Source: Prado023 sp963818445 (GTDB lineage Bacteria > Actinomycetota > Actinomycetes > S36-B12 > CAIYMF01). From it: a DNA stretch of 64,000 nucleotides. Below, in pieces: positions 16,341-23,795 of the stretch. Under the pieces are notes generated by a model, which was not told the origin of the DNA, ran no database searches, and was given only the letters and a program-made list of their open reading frames with translations. Position numbers and translations under genes: made by a program. Positions within the stretch are counted from its first letter, which is position 1; each line of letters starts with the position of its first letter. The stretch spans positions 1 to 64,000 of the forward strand of contig CAWFSG010000013.1 in assembly GCA_963818445.1 (NCBI GenBank), read 5' to 3'.

Positions 16341-17437
16341 ACTACGACATCCACGGCCGGATCGGCATCCGAGTCGCCGACGACTCCCCCGGAGCGCCCC
16401 AGCTCGCCGATATGTTCGCCAGCGTCGCCACCGAGGCAGATGTGCCAGGGCATCTCCAGGTGGCCAGGGACCACCCGTCGCTCCACGAGCCCTCCAGCGT
16501 CGAGGACGAGTTGCTCTACAGCGACCAGACCGTGATCGATCGCCAGCAGGACGTGGGGGTCACCCGGACGGATCTCGGGTACCTGATCACAGGTCGCGGG
16601 GAGCTGCTCACAGCCGTCATCCCGCTACTCGACCAGCTGATGACGCTGCAGGGCACCGCAATGATTCACGCCGCGACCGTCGCTGTCGACGGGATAGGCG
16701 TGGCACTGCCGGCCAGCGGTGGAACCGGCAAGACAAGCTCGGTCGCGAAGCTCATGCGTCAGCCGGGGATCGCCTTCATGGGTGACGACTGGGCATTCCT
16801 GGACCGTTCTGGGGAGCTGCTCGGGTTCCAGAAGCCCATGTTCATCAAGGCCCACCACCGCGAGATCTACCCCCAGTTGTTCGAAGGCAGCCGGAAGCCG
16901 CTCATCCCGAGGTCGCTGGCCCGCCCGGTGGGACGGATGACGACCGTCGTCCACCCGCACATCGTGAAGTACCCGCGAGCAGCTGCGGCGGCCCGCCGAT
17001 GGTCGCCGGAGCACCGCCAGGTCCACTTCCGGTCGGCCTTCCCTGACGCGCCGCTGGCAGCCTCAGCGCCGCTGGGACTGGTGGTGTACGTGGAGCGGTT
17101 CGCCGGCGCCGCGTCCCGGCTGGAGGAGCGCTCGCCCGAATGGATGGCCGACAGGATCATCGGCAACTTCCACTTCGAGCTGGCTGGGCCCTCGCGGGCC
17201 CTGCTGGACTCGCTGACTGCCACAGGCCTGGTGTCGTTGGATCGCTACCTGGGGAGGAAGCGGGCGATTGTCAGTGAGGCGATCATGGGGTGCCCGACGT
17301 ACCTGCTCCGCATTCCCGTCACCTACTCAGCCGATCAGGCCTCGGACGATCTCGTCCGTCAGCTCCAGACACTCACGGGGGATCTCCGGCCGCCCGTCGA
17401 GGTGGGGGCCGCAGTGGAGGACAGGTTCGGGGCCTGA
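16337..17437 (+). CDS. HprK-like P-loop kinase in the glycan operon
   Basis: 366 residues from GTG 16337 (GTGA overlap with the previous gene). The central domain has a Walker A loop LPASGGTGKTSSV near residue 128 after MIHAATVAVDG, and FMGDDWAFL about 25 residues later, the arrangement of HPr kinase/phosphorylase C-terminal domains. Known HprK acts on a serine of the phosphocarrier HPr; related proteins in biosynthetic clusters phosphorylate other targets. No HPr or PTS gene is nearby, and all its neighbours are glycosyltransferases and membrane proteins. I infer a role in modifying or controlling glycan assembly, perhaps phosphorylating a sugar, lipid or protein; this is untested. Confidence 0.75.
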   Translation: MNYDIHGRIGIRVADDSPGAPQLADMFASVATEADVPGHLQVARDHPSLHEPSSVEDELLYSDQTVIDRQQDVGVTRTDLGYLITGRGELLTAVIPLLDQLMTLQGTAMIHAATVAVDGIGVALPASGGTGKTSSVAKLMRQPGIAFMGDDWAFLDRSGELLGFQKPMFIKAHHREIYPQLFEGSRKPLIPRSLARPVGRMTTVVHPHIVKYPRAAAAARRWSPEHRQVHFRSAFPDAPLAASAPLGLVVYVERFAGAASRLEERSPEWMADRIIGNFHFELAGPSRALLDSLTATGLVSLDRYLGRKRAIVSEAIMGCPTYLLRIPVTYSADQASDDLVRQLQTLTGDLRPPVEVGAAVEDRFGA

Positions 17438-17439
17438 CC

Positions 17440-18252
17440 GTGAAGGGCACTCATGCGCTCACAGTGATCGTCCCGGCCCGCAACGCAGAGCACCTGCTTC
17501 CGGAATGCCTGGCCTCCCTTGCCCGGAGTTGCCCGGCAGAGGTCATCGTGGTTGACGGGTGCTCAACGGACCGGACCGTCGCCATCAGCCGAGGGTCCGG
17601 AGCCCGGGTGCTCTCGGACGAGGGAAGGGGCCTTCCCGTCGCGCGCCTTCTCGGGGCTCGCGCGGCGCAGACACCCTTCGTGGCGCTGGTCGATGCGGAT
17701 GTGGTGGTGCCCGACGGGGCCCTGGCGGAGCTGCTGGACGAGTTCCTGGAGGGTGGCTTCGATGCGCTCCAGGCCGGCCAGCACAGTGTCGGTGGGCCGG
17801 GCTACTGGGGTCAGGCCCTCGTCCACCATCACAGATCGGGCCGAAGCCGTCACTGGTTGGGGCTCGTCGCGACCATCTTCGAACGTGAGTACCTCCTGGA
17901 TGTTGGCTTCGACCCCAGGTTCCCCTCCGGTGAGGACATAGACCTGCGATGGCGGTTGCGGCGGTCCGGGGCCAAGATCGGTGTCTCCGAGCGCGTCACA
18001 GTGACCCATCGGTATGGCGGCGATGACTTCGCCTTCGCGCGCGACCAGTTCACGGCGGACGGCGCGGGGCTGGGGCGGATGATCCGGACCCGGGGTGCTC
18101 GCGGCGCGCGGCTCCTCGCACTCCCGGCTGCGGCTGCGGGACGGGGGATCGCGTTGAGCATGATCCGGGGCGAACCACGATGGATCCCCTATTACCTGAG
18201 GTTCGCCCAGTACAACTACGCCGCCATGGGGAAGGCGCTGCGCGATGGCTGA
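17440..18252 (+). CDS. Family 2 glycosyltransferase (third)
   Basis: 270 residues from GTG 17440, two bases after the kinase stop. GT-A motifs: LTVIVPARNAEHLLPECL, VIVVDGCSTDRT and FVALVDADVVVPDG. GEDIDLRWRLRRSG marks the acceptor-binding region. The C-terminus (YYLRFAQYNYAAMGKAL) is compact with no membrane anchor. It overlaps the flippase gene by eight bases. Donor and acceptor are unknown; three GT2 enzymes in one operon fit a repeat unit of three or more sugars. Confidence 0.85.
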   Translation: MKGTHALTVIVPARNAEHLLPECLASLARSCPAEVIVVDGCSTDRTVAISRGSGARVLSDEGRGLPVARLLGARAAQTPFVALVDADVVVPDGALAELLDEFLEGGFDALQAGQHSVGGPGYWGQALVHHHRSGRSRHWLGLVATIFEREYLLDVGFDPRFPSGEDIDLRWRLRRSGAKIGVSERVTVTHRYGGDDFAFARDQFTADGAGLGRMIRTRGARGARLLALPAAAAGRGIALSMIRGEPRWIPYYLRFAQYNYAAMGKALRDG

Positions 18253-19552
18253 AGTCGCTGCTCCGATCGTGCCCGGTCCGGGCATCTCCGACGAGCTCCC
18301 CGCCCCGCACTCGCTGGGCCGGAGCTCCGCGGGGCTCCTCGTGGGCAAGGGCGCACAGATGGCCCTGGGATACGCCTTCTGGCTGGTGGCCGCCAATGTG
18401 GCTACGGCCTCTGAGGTCGGCCTGGTCTCCGGCGCACTGTCCGGGGTCATGATCGTGACGCAGCTCGCCCTGCTGGGGATCGGCGCGGCGGTGATCCTGC
18501 GGATCCCCTCCCTGCAGCGACGGGAGGCCATGAGCCTCTCGGCGGTTGCCCTCACGATGGTCGCCATCACCTCACTTCTCGGGGGCATTGTCTACGTCAT
18601 CGTCATGTGGACCACCTCCCCGCACCTGAGGGACCTGCTTGCCCAGCCCGTGGAGGCCACCCTGATCGTCGGTGCCTGCATCGCGGGAACCCTCGGAGTC
18701 TGCCTGGACCAGATCAGCACGGCGCTGGGGCGCGGGGGCATGGTCGTGCCGCGCGGGATCGCGGCCGGCCTCGTGGGGGTGCTTGGACTGGTCATGCTCG
18801 CAAACGTGACCGGGTTGGGGCCGACAGCCATGATGGCCTGCTGGAGCGCGGGGCTGCTCGCCTCGGCCGTGCTCGGACTCGTCATGCTCCGTCGACTGCT
18901 CGGCCACCCGCCCAGGCCGCGACTGCGCCATCCTCAGGCACGGGGGCTGCTGCAGGACGGGATCCCGAACCAGGCGCTGACCCTCACGGAGCGAGTGCCC
19001 GCCCTGTTGCTCCCGGTCCTCATCAGCGGATACGTCTCTCCGATCGTGGGCGGGTACTGGTACCCGGTGTGGATGATGGCCTGGGCTGTCTTCCTGGCCC
19101 CCGTGATGGTCGGGCAGGCGCAGTTCGCTGCAGATGTGCGGGCGACGAACGACCTGGGCCACGACCTGCGAGCCTCGCTGCGATGGTCGATGCTCATGGG
19201 TGGTGCGGTCGCGGTCACGGTGGCGCTGGTCGCGGGTGAACTCCTGGGGCTGATGGGAGCGGGGTACGCCTCCCACGGAACCTCCGCACTCCGGGTTCTC
19301 CTGCTCGCCCTGCCGGGAGTCGCGGTCCTTCAGGCGTACTCAGCCGCCTGCCGGGCACGTCGGCGCGTGCGTGAGGCGATCTGTCTGGGTGTCGCGGTTG
19401 GTGTCCTGGCGTGTGTCACTGCCGTCCTGGCCGCCACAACGTCCGACCTGGTGGCGGTGGCATGGGCCTGGGTGGCGGCGCAGTCCGTTGGAGGAGTGGT
19501 GGCCGGGTGGCGGCTGCGCACGATGGTCGTGGCGAGCCGTGTGTCGACGTGA
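18245..19552 (+). CDS. Polysaccharide flippase-like membrane protein (MATE/MOP type)
   Basis: 435 residues with about 12 hydrophobic helices, a pattern and length typical of Wzx/MOP-family lipid-linked oligosaccharide flippases. The first helix set is SAGLLVGKGAQMALGYAFWL, with a conserved-looking mid-protein block LQDGIPNQALTLTERVPALL. Most likely it moves the undecaprenyl-linked product of the GT2 enzymes across the membrane. ATG 18245 overlaps the previous gene, and its stop overlaps the next (GTGA). The assignment rests on topology and context; sequence identity to named flippases was not tested. Confidence 0.7.
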   Translation: MAEVAAPIVPGPGISDELPAPHSLGRSSAGLLVGKGAQMALGYAFWLVAANVATASEVGLVSGALSGVMIVTQLALLGIGAAVILRIPSLQRREAMSLSAVALTMVAITSLLGGIVYVIVMWTTSPHLRDLLAQPVEATLIVGACIAGTLGVCLDQISTALGRGGMVVPRGIAAGLVGVLGLVMLANVTGLGPTAMMACWSAGLLASAVLGLVMLRRLLGHPPRPRLRHPQARGLLQDGIPNQALTLTERVPALLLPVLISGYVSPIVGGYWYPVWMMAWAVFLAPVMVGQAQFAADVRATNDLGHDLRASLRWSMLMGGAVAVTVALVAGELLGLMGAGYASHGTSALRVLLLALPGVAVLQAYSAACRARRRVREAICLGVAVGVLACVTAVLAATTSDLVAVAWAWVAAQSVGGVVAGWRLRTMVVASRVST

Positions 19553-21297
19553 CCATCGAGGCCCTGCAGGCGGACCCGACCACCAACCCGGGGTCTGGGC
19601 GTGGCCGTTCTGCCCCCTGGCGGGACGGGGCGGTCCTGGCCCTGGCCCTGGGAGGGGTCGGGCTGACGATCCTGGCGGCGCGAGGCACTGACCTCTCCGC
19701 GATGACGGACCTGGGCCTTGCCTCCGTGCTCCCCATGTCCTACTGGGTGGCGCTCGTCCTGATCAGCTGCGCATTCGCACTCGCGCTTGCCCGCGACCCC
19801 ATTCGGGAGACCCTCCTCGCCATCCCGGCAGGGGCGCTGGGGATCGCTGTCTTCGGCCTCACAGCGATCGCCTCCGTCGTGCCACGCGATCACGTCAGCC
19901 TCAGGCACGTGGGAATCATCGATCACCTCGCGTCGTCAGGTCGGATCGACGGTTCCATTGATGCCTACTTCAACTGGCCCGGCTTCTTCTCGGTCGGGGC
20001 CTTCCTGAGCCGAGCCTTCGGTGACCCCGACCTGCTGCCGATGGCCAGGTGGGCCCCCCTGGTTGCCCGGCTCATGCTGATCGCCGCCCTGCTGCTCCTG
20101 ATGCGTGCGCTTCTCCGGGACAGGCGCGCCGCGTGGGTGGGTGTCTGGATCGCCATGCTGTGGGACTGGGTGGACCAGGACTACTTCGCCCCCCAGACGT
20201 TCGACCTCGTCCTGCACCTCGTCCTCCTGGCGCTCGTCGCCGAATGGCTGCTGGTCGACCGAGCGGGCGATCCGGTGCCCAGCGATGGCCGCCGCCAGCG
20301 GCTCGGTGTCTACGTCGTGGCCATCGGCCTGGGCCTGGCCCTGATCCCGGCTCATCAGCTGACGCCGATCGTCACGGCCCTCACGCTGGTGGCCCTGGCG
20401 CTGGTCAGACGGCTGCCCCACTACGGGCTGCCGGTAGTCATCTCCCTCGGGATCGCCGTCTGGTTGGTGACCGGGGCAGGCAGGTACGTGGCCGGGCACG
20501 ACCTCGTGACCGTCCCGAACCTCGAGATGCTTGCCGCCGCCGGCGTGTCCTCCCGAGTGGCGGGCAGTGCGCTGCACCATTTCGTCGTAATGGAACGGAT
20601 GGCCCTGTCGGCGGCCCTGTGGCTCCTGGCGGCGCTCGGGTTCGCCCGAGCCCTGCGTGCGGGCAAGCCGGTCCTCGTCCCCGCTGTGCTCGCTGCGGTC
20701 CCGTTCGCCCTCCTGCCGATGCAGGCCTACGGCGGGGAGATGCCCATGCGCGTCCACATGTTCGCACTGCCTGGGATGGCCGTGCTCGCCGTGCGCCTCC
20801 TCGCGCCGCCGGAGGGGAACCGCGTCAGATCGGCGGTCGCGGTCCTCTTCGTCAGCCTCCTCGTCCTGCCGGCTCTGATCGTGGCCCGCTTCGGGAACGA
20901 CCGGATTGAGATCCACACGCCCGGCGAGATCGCGGCCGTTGACGCGCTGTATCGCGCCGTCCCGAAGGGCGGACTTCTGATCGCGCCCTCACCCGTCGTG
21001 CCGTGGCGCGACCATGACTACACCGACTACCGCTACGCCACCCTGGTGAACCTGGCGCAGGACGCCACACAACCGACGCAGGTGTGGGACTCGATGCTCG
21101 GGCAGTTGAAGAGGGTGGGCGCAGGCGGGGTGGTGATCACCGAGTCGTCGTATGCCTACGCTGAGATGCTCGGCGATGTCGTCGACTTGTCATCGATCGA
21201 GTGGGGGCTCGCGAACGACAAGCAGTTCACGATGATCTACGACGGTGCTGATGGCCGGGTGTACCTCTACCGCCCCAAGGACAGTACCCATGGCTGA
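19549..21297 (+). CDS. Large polytopic membrane protein, candidate polymerase or GT-C glycosyltransferase
   Basis: 582 residues from GTG 19549 with roughly 12 membrane segments and a soluble C-terminal domain of about 130 residues (EIHTPGEIAAVDALYRAVPK onward). A loop after the second or third helix contains IDAYFNWPGFFSVGAF, reminiscent of the first periplasmic loop of GT-C or O-antigen-ligase/polymerase proteins. Position after the flippase makes it the natural candidate for polymerising or elongating the glycan outside the cell. The family is not recognised with certainty. Confidence 0.6.
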   Translation: MTIEALQADPTTNPGSGRGRSAPWRDGAVLALALGGVGLTILAARGTDLSAMTDLGLASVLPMSYWVALVLISCAFALALARDPIRETLLAIPAGALGIAVFGLTAIASVVPRDHVSLRHVGIIDHLASSGRIDGSIDAYFNWPGFFSVGAFLSRAFGDPDLLPMARWAPLVARLMLIAALLLLMRALLRDRRAAWVGVWIAMLWDWVDQDYFAPQTFDLVLHLVLLALVAEWLLVDRAGDPVPSDGRRQRLGVYVVAIGLGLALIPAHQLTPIVTALTLVALALVRRLPHYGLPVVISLGIAVWLVTGAGRYVAGHDLVTVPNLEMLAAAGVSSRVAGSALHHFVVMERMALSAALWLLAALGFARALRAGKPVLVPAVLAAVPFALLPMQAYGGEMPMRVHMFALPGMAVLAVRLLAPPEGNRVRSAVAVLFVSLLVLPALIVARFGNDRIEIHTPGEIAAVDALYRAVPKGGLLIAPSPVVPWRDHDYTDYRYATLVNLAQDATQPTQVWDSMLGQLKRVGAGGVVITESSYAYAEMLGDVVDLSSIEWGLANDKQFTMIYDGADGRVYLYRPKDSTHG

Positions 21298-21631
21298 CAT
21301 TCGACGGATCATCGTGCTGACCACCGCCCTGCTCGGTCCGGTGGTCCTCATGGCGCCGCCGGGCGCGCACGGCATCCTGAGCCTGATCGTGATGCTGGTC
21401 GCGCCGGGGACAGCCGTGGTACGGCTGGTCGGGCTCCCCACGGGACTGTCCGCACTCGTCGTGGCGGTCGCCTCCGGCGTGGCCATCACGCAGGGAGTGG
21501 CGCTCATCCTCATGTATGCACACCTATGGTCCTGGCAGGCCACCCTGATGGCTCTGTGTGCCATCTCCGTGGGTCTGGCGGTGGTGCCTGCTCCGGTATC
21601 GGAAGCACCGCTCCGAGAGGGCGTGATGTGA
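21290..21631 (+). CDS. Small membrane protein of the glycan operon (113 aa)
   Basis: ATG 21290 lies inside the end of the previous gene (eight-base overlap). About four hydrophobic segments: IIVLTTALLGPVVLMAPP, ILSLIVMLVAPGTAVVRLV, LVVAVASGVAITQGVALIL and ATLMALCAISVGLAVV. No family recognised. Overlap and conserved direction make a structural or accessory role in glycan export plausible, but this is inference only. Confidence 0.6.
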   Translation: MADIRRIIVLTTALLGPVVLMAPPGAHGILSLIVMLVAPGTAVVRLVGLPTGLSALVVAVASGVAITQGVALILMYAHLWSWQATLMALCAISVGLAVVPAPVSEAPLREGVM

Positions 21632-21632
21632 T

Positions 21633-21800
21633 GTGAGCGCTGCCCTGCTCGTCATCGCTGCTGTGGGCCTTTCGGTCGCGGTCGTGACCCGCGACGTCGC
21701 CCGTCTGCGGGGCGTCCAGGCCCCTGCCTGGATCCGTCCCGGACTCCTCCTCGGGCTTGGCGTCGTGGCCGTCGTCTCGTTCGTGGTGGCCGCCGGCTGA
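21633..21800 (+). CDS. 55-residue membrane peptide at the operon end
   Basis: GTG 21633 follows the previous stop by one base and the frame ends at TGA 21798-21800. The peptide has two hydrophobic segments (ALLVIAAVGLSVAVV and GLLLGLGVVAVVSFVVAAG) joined by a basic loop with WIRPG. The high-GC third positions and close spacing argue that it is a real gene rather than noise. No family recognised. It ends 37 bases before the convergent metallophosphatase gene. Confidence 0.5.
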   Translation: MSAALLVIAAVGLSVAVVTRDVARLRGVQAPAWIRPGLLLGLGVVAVVSFVVAAG

Positions 21801-21836
21801 TGCATGGAGGGTTGTGGTCGCACTTGTCGCTGCTCC

Positions 21837-23498
21837 TCAGTGGCAGGTTCCCGATCCGGAGGTCGGCCCGGAGACGGTTGCCCCTCCGACGCGCACGAAC
21901 TGCCAGTCCCATGCTGCGGGATGCAGCGTCATCTTCAGGAAGCCCCAGATGCCGGATGCGCTCGACGAGTAGTTGTGGTTGCCGCCGGACGAGATCGTGT
22001 ATCCCGTCTGCGATCCCGTGGCCGCCACGAAGGCCCTGATCCCGTTCGCGTCTGTCCCGTTTGCGTTCCCAGAGGTCTGCGGGGTGGTGTACGCCACGAA
22101 GTCGCCGTTCTGATGGCCTGCCACGAGCAGCTCCGCGTGGGCGGCGATGAGGGTGTCCACCCAGCTCTTGGTGGCGGTCGTCGCAGGATGCCCGGACGTC
22201 GTGGGAGAGAAGTAGGGCTCGTGCCAGTACGCGAGGGTGCAGATGTTCGGGTGGGTTGCGAGGTCGTTCTGCAGCCACGTCTGCACGGCGGTCCGGTTCG
22301 AGCAGCCGTAGCGCGTGATGGGCTGCGGCATGGAGATGATGTGCCACGCGCCGAGGTTGAAGCTGTATGGGTCGTACGGGCTTCGGCCCCAGTACTGCTG
22401 ATACCCGAGAGGATCGGAGCAGGACGCGATGTCGTGGGTCGGGCCGGCTGTGGGATACATGATCGGGTAGAGCCCGCCGGGCTTCGGCCCGTAGAAGGGA
22501 TCGGGCGTCGAGAGGATCGCCGAGAGCGTTCCGGTCGATTGGTTGTAGTCCCCCGTCATGAGCACCGCGTCGGGAGTTGCCGCCTTGATGGCGTTGGCGA
22601 CGTCGACGCGCCCATTGCCCGAGGTCGCGATGTCCCCGACCGAAGCCAGCACGGGGTCTGTGCTCGGCGGAGGCGTGGTCCCTTTCGTTGCTGTGATCGC
22701 AATGGACGTGCTAGCTGTTGCTCCGCCGTTGTCGGTTGCGGTGACCGTGGCCGTGTACGTCCCCGCCGCGTAGCTGTGGGATGGGTTCTGCACGGCCGAG
22801 CTCGTGCCGTCCCCGAAGTTCCAGGAGTAGCTCACGACGCTCCCGTCCGGATCTGAGCCGATGGCCGAGAAGCTGACGGCGAGCGGGGCAGGCCCGGAGC
22901 GCGGGGTTCCGTCAGCGACGACGGTGGGCCTCTGATTTGTCGTAGGCGGCTGATCGACGAGAAGCCGGGGCGCATAGGTCGTGCCCGACTCCCGGCTGGA
23001 GACCGCCTGGGAGGTCTTGGAGAGCGGAATAGCCAAAGCCAGCGAGATGTCGCCGGAGCCGGGAAGAAGTGAGGTGACGTCGATCGACACCCACGACTTC
23101 CGGACTACTGCCCCTGACTTCACGGATGCGACGCCCAGCGCTGGGGCATTCTTGTAGGTGAGCCCTGCCTCCGTCCAACCCGTGTCGCTCACGCCGCGCA
23201 CCTCGAACGCCTGCGTCGATCGAGTGGCATAGACCTGCAGCACCGCCTTGCTGGGCGTGCCCGACAGCGCCGGAAACCGCAGGTAGCTGCGCATGATCGG
23301 CGATCCATCCACCCACAGGCTGGTCGAACTGCCGTAGTTCGCCGAAGGGCTTGCGGACGTGACGTAGGCATCGGCATCGGCCAGTACCGTGCTGGTGGCG
23401 GCCCCGGCCACGCCGGTCCCCTGAAGGAGCGTGAGGGCGGGGGCAACGAGCAGGCATGTGGACGCGAGCGCGATGGGTGCGTAGGCGCGGTTCTTCAT
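21837..23498 (-). CDS. Secreted metallophosphatase with CBM96-like and PKD domains
   Basis: 553 residues from ATG 23498 (GAGAGG upstream). A signal peptide (LASTCLLVAPALTLLQGTG) is followed by a CBM96/DNRLRE-like module (about residues 35-195, SSTSLWVDGSPIMRSYLRFP), then a PKD domain (SYSWNFGDGT), then a calcineurin-like phosphatase domain: VLASVGDIATSG, VLMTGDYNQS, AYWHEPYFSP and VAGHQNGDF. The motifs match acid phosphatase type 7-like enzymes but are altered: GDN becomes GDY and the usual GHxH is GHQN, so metal binding or activity may differ. The CBM96 module is nearly the same as that of the phytase protein at 27563, so both may bind the same surface glycan. Confidence 0.8.
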   Translation of the reverse strand: MKNRAYAPIALASTCLLVAPALTLLQGTGVAGAATSTVLADADAYVTSASPSANYGSSTSLWVDGSPIMRSYLRFPALSGTPSKAVLQVYATRSTQAFEVRGVSDTGWTEAGLTYKNAPALGVASVKSGAVVRKSWVSIDVTSLLPGSGDISLALAIPLSKTSQAVSSRESGTTYAPRLLVDQPPTTNQRPTVVADGTPRSGPAPLAVSFSAIGSDPDGSVVSYSWNFGDGTSSAVQNPSHSYAAGTYTATVTATDNGGATASTSIAITATKGTTPPPSTDPVLASVGDIATSGNGRVDVANAIKAATPDAVLMTGDYNQSTGTLSAILSTPDPFYGPKPGGLYPIMYPTAGPTHDIASCSDPLGYQQYWGRSPYDPYSFNLGAWHIISMPQPITRYGCSNRTAVQTWLQNDLATHPNICTLAYWHEPYFSPTTSGHPATTATKSWVDTLIAAHAELLVAGHQNGDFVAYTTPQTSGNANGTDANGIRAFVAATGSQTGYTISSGGNHNYSSSASGIWGFLKMTLHPAAWDWQFVRVGGATVSGPTSGSGTCH

Positions 23499-23657
23499 GA
23501 CGTGGTCCTCTCGGGACTGTTCCGCGACGCGCCGAACAGTCGTCGTCTGCCGCTGACTCTGTCGTCTGCGGCGATCTGACATTCGTGGTGGTGAGGGGTT
23601 GCTGGGATGCACCCTCGAGCGTCCATTCGGGAGATGACCAAATGGGCCTCCGACGCG

Positions 23658-23693
23658 GCTGTCCCAGTATCCCCAGGTACGCGCCCAGATCCG
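23658..23693 (-). promoter_or_regulatory. Element shared upstream of two secreted-protein genes (copy 1)
   Basis: On the minus strand, CGGATCTGGGC is followed in fixed register by G-x-AC, TGGGA and GC. The same arrangement occurs at 26682-26717, each copy 160-195 bases before a secreted-protein ATG. It could be a regulatory site, an RNA element or a short coding remnant. Confidence 0.35.
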
Positions 23694-23697
23694 TTGG

Positions 23698-23729
23698 GCC
23701 GTTGGTCCTGTCAAAGAGGACCAAACGGC
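23698..23729 (-). terminator. Hairpin terminator downstream of the Ig-repeat protein gene
   Basis: Arms GCCGTTGGTCCT and AGGACCAAACGGC pair over 12 bp with one bulged A, and a 7-base loop. It lies 67 bases beyond the stop codon at 23796. Confidence 0.55.
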
Positions 23730-23795
23730 GCACGACGAGCCGCTATTGCAGCGATAGCTCCATGGGGCGTCGGGTGGCGGCTGCCCGACCTGGTG

